A stretch of DNA of 64,000 nt from JAGQWW01 sp041392845 (GTDB lineage: Bacteria > Bacteroidota > Bacteroidia > Chitinophagales > Saprospiraceae), in the NCBI GenBank assembly GCA_041392845.1, contig JAWKLG010000032.1:1-64000 (forward strand), given 5' to 3'. The notes beneath the pieces were generated by a model. It saw only the letters and a list, made by a program, of their open reading frames with translations. It made no database searches and was not told the origin of the DNA. The translations under genes were made by a program, and so were the position numbers. Shown here in pieces: positions 17,019-27,700 of this stretch (position 1 is its first letter; each line of letters starts with the position of its first letter).

Positions 17019-20000
17019 TCAATTTTTAATAAGCGTGAAATCACCACTGAAAACTTCAGTTCTGCCATCCAGGAAGGTAATCTTTGCCATATAAACAAAG
17101 ACTGCTTCATTCATCATTTTACCCTGGAAGGTGCCATCCCAACCATAAAAAGGATCACCTGGATCAAAATTTTCAGCCTGATGAAGGATATTGCCCCATC
17201 GGTCATAAACCTGGAAAAGGTCAATTTGTGAAATTCCCTTTCCACCAAAAATCATAAACTTATCATTGATGTTATCACCGTTAGGAGAAAAGGCAGAAGG
17301 AATATAGATCTGTCTGGTTTTATCCAAAACCACCTCTATCCTGTCTGTTGCTCGACAACCGTCCTTATCAACCAATGTTACGGTAAAGATTGTAGTAACC
17401 GGAGGACTAACTATTTGAACATAACAACCTGGACAATTGATGAGGTTTTCCGGTGTCCAGATTAAAGTATCCACTTCAGTAGCCGGAATATTTATCAAAG
17501 CTTCCAATTCAGTTGAGTCGCCCAGTGCAACGGTCAATTCAGTTCCTAAATCAATTACCAGTTCAATTTTATCTTCAACTATTATAACGGTATCTACTTC
17601 ACAACCTGCAGCATCCTGAATACTAATCCGATAGACACCCGGATTCAGGTTGTTCAAAGACCCGAAAGGCTGGAATCCTTGTCCATCAAAGTTATATAAA
17701 AATGGAGGAGTTCCACCTTGGACAGAGTCAATTAAAATGCTTCCATTCTGCTCACCATAACATCTTGGGCTATTGGAAATTATGTTGATATCACCAATTG
17801 GAGGTGCATTTTCAACTACTTCTACTGAGTCCGTTTGGGTACAACCATTTCTGGTATCACGAACCGTTAATACATACCATCCGGTGGCATCCACCACAGG
17901 ATTTAGAGAGGAACCTCCACTAATATTTCCACCATTTGATGTAGTCCAATTGTATAAAAAGTTGGTTCCATCATTAGAAGAACCTTGTCCGCTTAGACTA
18001 ACTGTTTGATTAAAGCAATCAATCTCATCCGAAGCTGAGGCCATGGCGACAGGAGGCATGGTATCAATGGGAACTCTAATAGATTCGGTTGTTTGACAAC
18101 CATTTAAATTATTTGTCAGTGTGGCAGTATATCGCTCTGCAAGATTCACCCTGATTCCAACCTGGGATGTATCTGATAAAATGTTTCCATTTTGGCTAAC
18201 CCAACTAATGGAATAATTAGTAAGGTTTGCCGGAATAACGGCCTCCACCGAAACGATCATGGAATCACAGGTTATGGGGTCAGGAGGCAAAAGGCTGAGT
18301 GATGGAGTTGCAAAATCACCCGTCACTTCAACGGAGTCTCTGCTGGAACACCCATTTCTGGTATGTTCAACAGAAACAAAATACCAGCCCGGCTCGTCCA
18401 CAACCACATTGGCTTGAACTGGATTGCTTATAATATTCCCCGAAAAGGTAGACCATCTGAATGCAAGCAAACCTGAAGGACTTGAATTGGCAGCACTCAG
18501 TTGAACTGTATCCTTCGAGCAGTCAACCTGATATGGATTTTGGTCATTTAAAACGATTATCGGCGCTATTGTGTCGCTTGTTACCAAGACAGTATCAGCA
18601 GCTAAACAATTATTGGATGTGTCAGTAACAACCAGCACATACATACCACCATTTGAAATCAAAGGGTTTAAACTTGTTTGGCCGGAAACGATGCTTCCAA
18701 GTCTCGGTTCCTGCCAGAAATATTGAAAATCAGGCCCCAGGGAAGACCCAGAACCACTTAGGCTAAGTTGAGTGGTGGAACAACTCAATTCACGATCTGC
18801 TCCGGCATTTGCCACTGGTGCAATGGTATCATATGAAACAATTACTGAGTCGATGCCGCTACAACCTGTAATGGTATCAGTAACTGTTAAATAAAAGGTT
18901 CCAACCGTAGTAATAGAAGGAGTCAAAGTCGTTTCATCTGAAATCACTCCTGGTCCTGTCCAATTGTAAACCAATTCCAAACCGGTTTGAGACATGGTCC
19001 CATCAAGGGTTCCAAAATTCTGATTACAAATAAATGTTGAAGGCGCACCTGCCTCACTTTGAGGAAAGGTAAAATTGTCCCCTACCACTACCTGATCAGT
19101 TGATACACATCGATTGTCATTGTTTACCACAGTCAGCAGGTATGTTCCAGTACAATGAACGTCCAGATTGGCTGTAGTATCTACACCTGTATAACAACCA
19201 TCCTGAGTAGACCAGTTTATGGAAAAATTACCATTTGGGACATTTGCCATCAGTGTTACCAAGGTATCTTGACAGGTAAGAAGGGTGTCCATTCCTGCTT
19301 CGATAACCGGTGCATTTTGATCGGGAATTACATCAACGCAATCTATTGCAAAACAACCGTTGGTAGTATCAGTTACGGTCAGACAAAATTGACCGGGCTG
19401 GAGGACATTGGTCATCAAGGCACCAACGTTATTACTCCATTGATAAATAAAATTCGGGCCTTGAGAAGAACCGGAACCATCCAAGGTTATAAAACTGGTA
19501 TCACAAGGAAATGTCTTTTGTAATCCGGCATCAGCGATGGGTGCAATTGTATCATAATTTACCACTACGCTGCTTGTATCCGCACATCCATTGATAATAT
19601 TTCGAACAATAAACCTAAAAGTTCCCCCAGTGTTTGCCTGGCTTTGAATGGAATCTGCCGAAAGAATATTTCCAGGGCCAGACCATTGGTATTCAATATT
19701 GTTACCAGTAGAAGAACCGGAACCATCTAAAAGGATTAGGGTGTCGCGGCATGAAATATCATTTGCCTGAGCTGTTATGGCTGTTGGAGATAAAGTATCT
19801 ACCGGCACTTCTACATCAAATGTGCCCGTTAAACCAGTTATGGTATCTCTAACTTCTAATTGATAATTCCCTGCTGTTACAAGTGGGAATATTGAAAAGC
19901 TATCTTTTAAAATATTTCCATTTGTGGTCGTCCAGGAGAATACCGTATTGACCTGGTTGGATCCAGAAGCGTCCAGCCGGACAGTATCCACCAAACAGTT

Positions 20001-23000
20001 GACTGTGTCCGGAGCAATGGCAAAAGCACCCGGTCCACAAGGGAGGAAATTGATTTGAACTGAATCTACTGAAATGCATCCGGATGTTGTATCCTGAACC
20101 GTCAATATATACCACCCTGAAGAATCTACCAGGACCACTGAAGAATCTGAATTGCTTAAAAAGCTTCCGGTCGAAGTAGTCCATTGGAAAAGAATATTCA
20201 TTCCTGGTGTCGACGAGGTACCGTCCAAAGTTGCAGTATCAACTCCACATGGCAGTATTTGAGTATTCCCGGCCTCAGCAATTGGAATAGCACCGCCTAT
20301 ACTTGCCAGTGCTTCATCTTCATCTCTACAACCGGTTATTGTATCTCTGACCACTAAACCATATAATCCTGCATCGTTAATCAATGGACTAATGGTATCG
20401 GGATTGCCTACAATACTACCACCAAAAGTTGACCATTCATAAACAATATTAATTCCCTGGCTGGAATTGCTACCATCCAGATAAACACCTGTATTCAAAT
20501 CATTACAATCCAAAATTACGTCTGGTCCTGCATTTGCCAATACACCAACTGTATCTTGGACAGTAACAATCGCTCTTGCTGAACAATTGTTATCTGTATC
20601 AACCACTTCAAGTTGATAAACACCCGGAGCATTGATCATTGGATTGAGGGTCATGGCGCCTGATAAAATATTCCCATTGGTAGTGGTCCAATTGTAGGTA
20701 ATATTTGGCCCCATGGCGGATCCAGTACCATCTAATGTTAGTTCGTAAGTATTACAATCCAATTGTTCATTAGGATTCACTACTACATTTGGCAGGGAAG
20801 CGTCTTGGCTGACCAATACAGAATCCATACTGATACAGAAGTTATTCCTATTTAAAATGGTGAGGACATAAAGGCCTCCCGCATCAACTTCAGGCATAAG
20901 TGTGCTGCCGCCAGAAACGATTCTTCCAGTATCGGTTTGCCAAACAAAATTAAATTGAGGTCCAGTATCTGATCCGGTACCATCCAGAAAAACTGTCTGG
21001 TTTTGACAATCAATAGTCATTGGCGGACCGGCATCAACAGTTGGCAAAAGCGTATCGACGCGTACCTCTACAGTATCACGATTGAAGCAATGACTCAGAT
21101 TGTTGGTGATTTCAAGAATATAGGTACCACCAATATTGGTTGAATAATTAAGCTGATTAGCGCCTGAGATAGGGTTTCCACTTCCATCCAACCATTGGAA
21201 GGAATATTGTGGTCCATTGCTGGAATTTGCCCCAAAAAGATCAACTTGCAAGGTATCGCAATTAATTTCTTTATCAGGACCGGCATCTACAACAGGAGTA
21301 TCCAATAACATGAATATTTCTACTGTATCAAATTTTACACAATTATTGGCCAAACTTGTAACTGAAATTATATAAGTCCCTGCCTGATCGACAACTGGTT
21401 GAGTAGTATTTCCACCACTTACGATATTCCCATCCGGCGTTGTCCAATTAATCGTTGTTGAAGGTGGAATAGGCAAGGCATTTCCTTGTAATTGCACCTG
21501 ACTTTGATTACAATTAATGGTATCCCTTGGCCCGGCGTCAGCGATAGGTGCTGCTGCATCCCTGGTTACTTCAACAGAATCAAGGTTCAAGCATCCAGTC
21601 AGAACATCTGTCACTTCGAGATAATACCAACCTTCACAATTTACAATTACAAATTGAGCTGTGGTATCTGATTCAAAACAGTTTGAATTTGTATACCAAT
21701 TGTAATTCAAAGGGTTTCCATTGCTGTTTGCCGTACCAAAAAGTGTATCTCTTTCTACCGTACAATTTATTTCAAAACCTATGCCCGCATCAACCACTGG
21801 AGGTACCGTATCGTAACCAACCAGGGTAGTATCACTGGAAACACAGTTATTTTTTGAATTCCAAACTTGCAGAACATATGCTCCACCCAAATCCGTGTCC
21901 AAAGAAGGTCCGGCTGAACCCTGGGGAACGAATACTGAACCATCACGAGACCATTGGTAAACAAAGTTCGATCCGGTACTGGTCATCACGTCAAACAGGG
22001 TAACCGTATCGTTTTGACATGTAATATTTAAATCCGGTCCTGCATGTGCTTCCGGAAGAATTGTGTCAATCTCAATTAGGACTGAATCTGTATTTTCACA
22101 AAAATTCACATTATTGGTAACGGTAAAAACATAAGTCCCGGCAGCTGAAATCGTTGGGGCAACTGTCGTTTCCCCTGAAGTTATTTGCCCGTCAGTAGTA
22201 GTCCATAAATATGAAAAATTGGGACCTGCAGAGGCGGTTGCCCCTAAGACCAATTGATTGATGAGGCAATTTAAGGTATCAGGAGTTCCGGCATTTGCTG
22301 AAGGAACCAATATATTTCTGGTTATTACCACGGAGTCGGAAGAAACGCAGCCGGTTCGGTTGTTTAGAACCTGAATATGATAGGTTCCGGGATTTTGAAT
22401 GACAGGAAAAGCAGTATTCTGGCAACAAATAAATCCGGGACCAGTCCAACTGTATTGAAAATCAGAACCTTGAGAAGAACCCGAACCATTTAAAGTATCC
22501 TGGGTAAAACGGCAATTTAATTCAAGGGTTGGCCCTGCATCAGCGAATGGAGGCAAGGTATCTTGAACCACTTCAACTTCCATCGAATCCAAACAACCGT
22601 TAAGCGTATTTCTAACGATAAGTTTGAAAAAGCCGGGACGGTCAACTGTAATTCGACCTGTAATTTCTCCTGCTAATATTCCAACACCAGCTTCATACCA
22701 TTCATATTCAAACTCAGGACCAGAAGAGGAATTCAATCCATTTACAAATACGGAGGTTCTATTACAAGTAAGCGTATCTGGAGAAATAATGTCTGCAATC
22801 GGGCTGTTATTATCTTCAATTACTATTACACTTGCCTCATCTGCACAAAAAGTACCCAAAGTATCCAAACTAACTCTGAGGTAATATTGGCCCGGACTAA
22901 GTGCAGTTATTGAATCCAGATTAGAGGGGCCACTTATATTTCCATCGGGAGTAAACCAAAAATAATTTATCTGAGAAGGAGTGGAACCGTTTCCAAACAC

Positions 23001-24479
23001 AGTGATTCCAGGCCGTGTACAATTTAATGTATCTGGCATCGCAATTACGGACTGAGGATTTAAAACGGTAACATTTGCGGTAACCGTACTATCACAACCA
23101 TTGGTCCCTACATTTCTGGTAACCTGATAGCTACCTTGCATGGTAATGATGGTATCGAGTACAAACAAGGTATCTCCCTGACAAATTGCAACATTTATAG
23201 TTGTATCTTTTAGCGGTAAGACATTCAAATCCAATTTGATTATACTATCGCATATTTCACCTATGGAAATCCCGGTAATATGGATTCCGGCTTCGGAATA
23301 AATACTGTCCCCTACCATGAAGTTTTCACCTTCACATATGGTTTCATTTAAAAAAGTAGTGTCTGGTTGAAGCACTGTTAGATCCAACTCAACTATACTA
23401 TCGCAGCCGGTACTTAATCGAATAGGGACCATATAAGTTCCCGTATTCGTAAACAGCGAATCTCCTACTGGAAAGGTGTCCCCCTGACAAATGGTTCCGG
23501 AAATATTCACGGGTGCAGGAGGAGGAGAAATTCTGACTTTTACACATTTATTGGTAACATCAGCACAGTAGTTTGGATCCAGGTATTCTAAGGTAAAGTC
23601 AAGACTGTCCCAACGCAGCATACCATCCGGTTGGGGAAGAGAATCGAGGTCTTCAATTAAATAGGACATCCCGCACAATTCATAATTCCCTTGTGGAAAA
23701 CTCCTGAAATCTACAATGGAGTCATATTTTATAATAACTGTATCCTGTGCATAAATCCATTGATAAGCATATAAATTGGTATCAGGAATATTGTTGCCTA
23801 GAAAAATTTGAGGTGTAAATCTGAGGGTGGAATCACCAAGGCAGCGATTGTAAAATTGGATTCCGGAAAGCACTCCTCCGTTTGCAAAACAACATTCAAT
23901 ACCATCCGGATCGCATAATATTATGCGAAAATCAACAATGTTTCCCTCATACCCTGTAAATCCAGGATTGAAATTCCTAACGACCAATCTCCAGGTTCCG
24001 TTAACCGGCCCTGTATTAAAGTCTTCGAGATTTCCCATGTTGGGATAATAGGTACCATTGTAAAGACCACCTAAAACCCAATTATTTGCATTTGACCAGA
24101 CGGAAGGAAATCCACTATCAGGGCTTGCAGGATCTATACTCCTGACAAAGGTGATATTCCATTCGGTATTAATGGTAGTTGTATTTAACTGACTAACCAG
24201 ATTACTACCAATCAATTTTATTTCTTGTCCGGATGGAGAAATAAGTACCATCTCCATTCCTCGAATTCTATCCTGATTGAATCTGATTTCTACTCCACAA
24301 ACCCCCTGATTAGGATCAGAAAGATCATCGTTAATTACATTGGTAAAATCAAATTCAAAGGTATCTACAGTATTGGCAGGAATGGCAAGATTACAATCAT
24401 AGCAGCCACAATTTTGAGCCTTGTTCAAGATTGGAATCAGAAGAAATGTCAGCCACGGGATTACTTTCCAAATATTCAT
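17019..24479 (-). CDS. Giant T9SS (CHU_C, type B) adhesin with 21 tandem Ig/PKD-like repeats
   Basis: A 2486-residue secreted surface protein. Order: signal peptide (1-21); a P-domain-like beta-sandwich (about 30-195, ending GTWRLVVRN...FTGYEGNIVDFRIILC); a Cys-containing module shared with the neighbouring giant (about 197-325); three short IC.GD....GDS....G.Y repeats (about 325-480); and 21 consecutive Ig/PKD-like repeats of about 83 residues (about 480-2225). The repeats are marked by ADAG....NC....LDGSGSS.G....Y.W at the front and ...NGC...DSV.V..DT..P at the back. Then come an SprB-type repeat (about 2235-2300) and a C-terminal CHU_C domain (IYIPSAFSPNGDNINDKFMI...YDRWGN) that directs type IX export and attachment. 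Each Ig repeat keeps a Cys pair likely to form a disulfide. Role: adhesion or matrix, by inference. Confidence 0.9.
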   Translation of the reverse strand: MNIWKVIPWLTFLLIPILNKAQNCGCYDCNLAIPANTVDTFEFDFTNVINDDLSDPNQGVCGVEIRFNQDRIRGMEMVLISPSGQEIKLIGSNLVSQLNTTTINTEWNITFVRSIDPASPDSGFPSVWSNANNWVLGGLYNGTYYPNMGNLEDFNTGPVNGTWRLVVRNFNPGFTGYEGNIVDFRIILCDPDGIECCFANGGVLSGIQFYNRCLGDSTLRFTPQIFLGNNIPDTNLYAYQWIYAQDTVIIKYDSIVDFRSFPQGNYELCGMSYLIEDLDSLPQPDGMLRWDSLDFTLEYLDPNYCADVTNKCVKVRISPPPAPVNISGTICQGDTFPVGDSLFTNTGTYMVPIRLSTGCDSIVELDLTVLQPDTTFLNETICEGENFMVGDSIYSEAGIHITGISIGEICDSIIKLDLNVLPLKDTTINVAICQGDTLFVLDTIITMQGSYQVTRNVGTNGCDSTVTANVTVLNPQSVIAMPDTLNCTRPGITVFGNGSTPSQINYFWFTPDGNISGPSNLDSITALSPGQYYLRVSLDTLGTFCADEASVIVIEDNNSPIADIISPDTLTCNRTSVFVNGLNSSSGPEFEYEWYEAGVGILAGEITGRITVDRPGFFKLIVRNTLNGCLDSMEVEVVQDTLPPFADAGPTLELNCRFTQDTLNGSGSSQGSDFQYSWTGPGFICCQNTAFPVIQNPGTYHIQVLNNRTGCVSSDSVVITRNILVPSANAGTPDTLNCLINQLVLGATASAGPNFSYLWTTTDGQITSGETTVAPTISAAGTYVFTVTNNVNFCENTDSVLIEIDTILPEAHAGPDLNITCQNDTVTLFDVMTSTGSNFVYQWSRDGSVFVPQGSAGPSLDTDLGGAYVLQVWNSKNNCVSSDTTLVGYDTVPPVVDAGIGFEINCTVERDTLFGTANSNGNPLNYNWYTNSNCFESDTTAQFVIVNCEGWYYLEVTDVLTGCLNLDSVEVTRDAAAPIADAGPRDTINCNQSQVQLQGNALPIPPSTTINWTTPDGNIVSGGNTTQPVVDQAGTYIISVTSLANNCVKFDTVEIFMLLDTPVVDAGPDKEINCDTLQVDLFGANSSNGPQYSFQWLDGSGNPISGANQLNYSTNIGGTYILEITNNLSHCFNRDTVEVRVDTLLPTVDAGPPMTIDCQNQTVFLDGTGSDTGPQFNFVWQTDTGRIVSGGSTLMPEVDAGGLYVLTILNRNNFCISMDSVLVSQDASLPNVVVNPNEQLDCNTYELTLDGTGSAMGPNITYNWTTTNGNILSGAMTLNPMINAPGVYQLEVVDTDNNCSARAIVTVQDTVGVLANAGPDVILDCNDLNTGVYLDGSNSSQGINIVYEWSTFGGSIVGNPDTISPLINDAGLYGLVVRDTITGCRDEDEALASIGGAIPIAEAGNTQILPCGVDTATLDGTSSTPGMNILFQWTTSTGSFLSNSDSSVVLVDSSGWYILTVQDTTSGCISVDSVQINFLPCGPGAFAIAPDTVNCLVDTVRLDASGSNQVNTVFSWTTTNGNILKDSFSIFPLVTAGNYQLEVRDTITGLTGTFDVEVPVDTLSPTAITAQANDISCRDTLILLDGSGSSTGNNIEYQWSGPGNILSADSIQSQANTGGTFRFIVRNIINGCADTSSVVVNYDTIAPIADAGLQKTFPCDTSFITLDGSGSSQGPNFIYQWSNNVGALMTNVLQPGQFCLTVTDTTNGCFAIDCVDVIPDQNAPVIEAGMDTLLTCQDTLVTLMANVPNGNFSINWSTQDGCYTGVDTTANLDVHCTGTYLLTVVNNDNRCVSTDQVVVGDNFTFPQSEAGAPSTFICNQNFGTLDGTMSQTGLELVYNWTGPGVISDETTLTPSITTVGTFYLTVTDTITGCSGIDSVIVSYDTIAPVANAGADRELSCSTTQLSLSGSGSSLGPDFQYFWQEPRLGSIVSGQTSLNPLISNGGMYVLVVTDTSNNCLAADTVLVTSDTIAPIIVLNDQNPYQVDCSKDTVQLSAANSSPSGLLAFRWSTFSGNIISNPVQANVVVDEPGWYFVSVEHTRNGCSSRDSVEVTGDFATPSLSLLPPDPITCDSMIVSVEAVIPANLTNYSISWVSQNGNILSDTSQVGIRVNLAERYTATLTNNLNGCQTTESIRVPIDTMPPVAMASASDEIDCFNQTVSLSGQGSSNDGTNFLYNWTTSNGGNISGGSSLNPVVDATGWYVLTVRDTRNGCTQTDSVEVVENAPPIGDINIISNSPRCYGEQNGSILIDSVQGGTPPFLYNFDGQGFQPFGSLNNLNPGVYRISIQDAAGCEVDTVIIVEDKIELVIDLGTELTVALGDSTELEALINIPATEVDTLIWTPENLINCPGCYVQIVSPPVTTIFTVTLVDKDGCRATDRIEVVLDKTRQIYIPSAFSPNGDNINDKFMIFGGKGISQIDLFQVYDRWGNILHQAENFDPGDPFYGWDGTFQGKMMNEAVFVYMAKITFLDGRTEVFSGDFTLIKN

Positions 24480-24691
24480 ACAGCTCGCAACATTCGGTTT
24501 TGGGGGTGTTTTAAATTTTTTTATTTAAAAACACGCCACAAAGATAGCTACTTTTTCCCTGCAAAAACAGGTTATTAATTTTTTTAATATGTATTCATTT
24601 GGATACGCCTATTACAGGTAAAAGGTTCAGAAATATCATAAGAATGGTAAAATTAACAGTGGTATTTTGCTTTGCTTCTTTTTAGAAAAAC

Positions 24692-24699
24692 TAAATTTG
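24692..24699 (+). promoter_or_regulatory. Candidate promoter of the second giant adhesin
   Basis: TAAATTTG fits the -7 consensus TAnnTTTG, with a TTTG at 24671-24674, 17 bases upstream, as a possible -33 element (slightly short of the usual 19-21). It lies 48 bases before the ATG at 24747. Confidence 0.5.
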
Positions 24700-24746
24700 C
24701 AAAATAACCTCTGATTAAATTAAATATTTCGACAAACCCGTTGAGA

Positions 24747-27700
24747 ATGAAAAGAACCTCCAACACTGTTTCCTTATCTTATAAGGTTCAAATTTTATTT
24801 TTCACCTTTCTTTTTTTAGCAATAAATTCTAACAACTTATACGGACAATCTCCTGATTGTGTTGGCGCTAATCAGATATGTCCTGACCAGGGTGCAACTA
24901 CTTATAATGCAAGCACAAATGCCGGTTCTGCTGAACCCGGAAATAATTATGGATGTCTTGCTACGACCCCCAATCCTGCCTGGTTTTTTGTTCAGGTAGC
25001 CAATCCGGGGTCAGCAGTTGTTTTCCTTTCAAATTCAAACAATGTAGATATTGACTTTGCAATGTGGGGTCCATTTCCCAGCTTGAATGCTGCCTTAGGA
25101 AATTGTGGTAGTCTAGGTCCACCAACTGCTTGTAGTTATTCACCGGCTCCCAATGAAGTAATTGTTTTCCCTGCATCAAGTCCCGGCCAGGTTTATTTGA
25201 TAATGATAACCAACTTTTCAAATATGCCTACCAACATTTCTGCTGTTGACCCGGCGGGGCCAAATACCATTTTTGGTTGTTCTCCACCTTGTCGCGCAGA
25301 TGGAGGATTGTTGGTTTATGATGATATAGAAGCATGTTTTGGAGATCCATCCTTGAACCTGCAGTTATTTCCGACTTACGGAACTTCTGCTCCACCAGTG
25401 GCAGATTATGGATACACCCATTTAATCTGTACTCCTAGTGGTACTGTTTTATCTACCAATATGGGCCCGAATATGACTTCCACTGCTCCTGGAACTTATA
25501 TGGTTTGTGGACTTTCCTATGAATTGGCAGATGCTGCATTGGTACCTACTGTGATTGGGCAAAATGTAAATAATCTCCGAACCTCCTTAAGTGGTCCCTC
25601 TCCTCTATTTTGTGGTGATGTATCAGATAATTGTATTCAGGTTACCATTGGTCCGCCAATTCCTCCTACATTTTTGCCGGTAGAACAACTGTGTCCGGGA
25701 GATTGTATTACAGGCCCTGACGGAAATCCGGTCTGTAATCCTGGCTCCTACCAATATACTTTTACAACCAACGCTGGTTGTGATAGTGTAGTTAATTTAA
25801 CGGTAGTTCCCATTCCACCTTCTGCAGGAACCATAACCCTTCCCATTTGTGAAGGAGGCTGTATTACTGTAAATGGCCGACAAGTTTGTGCTCCTGGTCC
25901 GGTAGTTCAAAGCTTAACTGCAAAAAATGGTTGTGATAGTATTTTAACCATCCGGTTGAACATCATACCTGTCGATGCTGAAATAAACCCAACTCCCCCT
26001 CCTACTCTTTCCTGTAGCACCACCAGTGTAAATTTGAACGGCGACAGCAGTACGATGGGAGCTGCATTAACCTGGTTAAACCAAAGCGGACAAAATATTG
26101 GAAGTGGAAGAAACCTAACAGTGAATCAACCCGGTTCCGTAAGCCTGATAGCAACCGTTACGCAAGGACAACAAATATGCCGTGATACAGACATGGTGGT
26201 TATTGTCGGAAATGCTTTAGGACCGGACATATCAACAAACGACCAACCGCTTATTTGTAGAGGTACTTCTTTCGACTTGACGACACTTACAATCATAGAT
26301 GCAAATAATACTAATGGTACCCTGACCTATCATTCAGGAACACCAGCAAACCCTGGTAATCAAATCAATCCGGTAGTTAATCCTACGACAACAACAACTT
26401 ATTATATTTTATCAACGAGTGGAAGTTGTACCGATGAAACCTCGGTTACCGTTACGGTTAGTCCTCAACCGGATATTAGCGTAGCCAACCCACCAACCAT
26501 TTGTGCAGGGGACACTGTATTTTTCAATTCATTGACAATTGATGATGCAAATAATGCGAATGGAACTATTTCATTCCATACCGCTAGTCCTGCAAGTCCG
26601 GGAAATCAGATAAATGACCCTTTTTGGACTGGTAGTTCTACCACCACGATTTATGTGCTGAGTACCGTTGGGACCTGTACAGATGAGACTTCATTTACCA
26701 TTACTGTGAATCCAGTTCCAAGCTCGGACTTTACAGTAAGCAATGCAGCATGTCAGGGAGACACCCTGGTAGTAACGTATACTGGTAATGCTGGCCCGGC
26801 TGCTACATTTACCTGGAATTTTAATGGAGGGATGGCCAGTCCAGGAACTGGAATCGGGCCTCATAATGTTTTCTGGACCAACAGTGGTCCTAAAAATGTA
26901 ACCTTAAGGGTAACTCAAAACGGATGTGCCTCATCTCAGAGCACTAATCCTGTTACAGTAAGCGCTCCTTTGACTCCTCCAATTATCAATTGTCAGGAGT
27001 TTTTGGACTCAATCCTGTTTACCTGGATGAATGTTCCAGGTGCAAGCGGTTATCAGACCAACGTAATAAGTGGACAGATGGGATCTGACCTTGGAAACAA
27101 TACCTTTGGTTTTTATAACCTAACACAAGGAGAACAAATAACCTTTGAGGTTATCGCTGAAAGTGGAACACCCTGTCCAAACACCGTTAATACCCTAACC
27201 TGTACTGCTCAAAACTGTCCGACTTTTACCGTTACTATAGACCCGGTAACTCCTATTTGTCTGGATGCCAATGCAGCTGCATTTAATTTAAATGCTGTTG
27301 TAACCGGAAGTACAGGAGGCGGAACTTTAACCTGGACAGGTACCGGTATCACAGATGCAGCAAATGGCACCTTTGACCCTTCTACTGCAGGACCGGGCAA
27401 CCATGTGATTACGGCTCGATATGAAGAAGGAAATTGTGGTGAGAATGGGAACATCACCATCACAGTTTTGGAACAACCCTCTGCAGAGTTTTCCCTGCCT
27501 GACACTATATGTATTGCATCTGATGCGCTATTTACCTATACCGGAGCTGCTTCTGCAAACGCTAATTACATCTGGGATTTTGATGGAGGAAACGCTGTTC
27601 CTGGCACCGGACAAGGACCTCATACCGTGACTTGGACCACTGCAGGATCCAAAACGGTCACATTGATGGTTGAAGAAAATAATTGTGCATCAACTACCAT

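Noticed and set aside
17003..17032. AT-rich palindrome between convergent stops at 17015 and 17019 as a terminator
   Set aside because: The arms are only A/T with a two-base interruption and no GC stem, so it was not listed as a feature.
19155..19523. 122-residue plus-strand frame inside the giant minus-strand adhesin
   Set aside because: It is antisense to repeats 14-17 of the adhesin, has no family resemblance, and follows the reversed repeat pattern.
24741..24747. TTG start for the second giant adhesin
   Set aside because: ATG two codons later gives the same signal peptide and is preferred.
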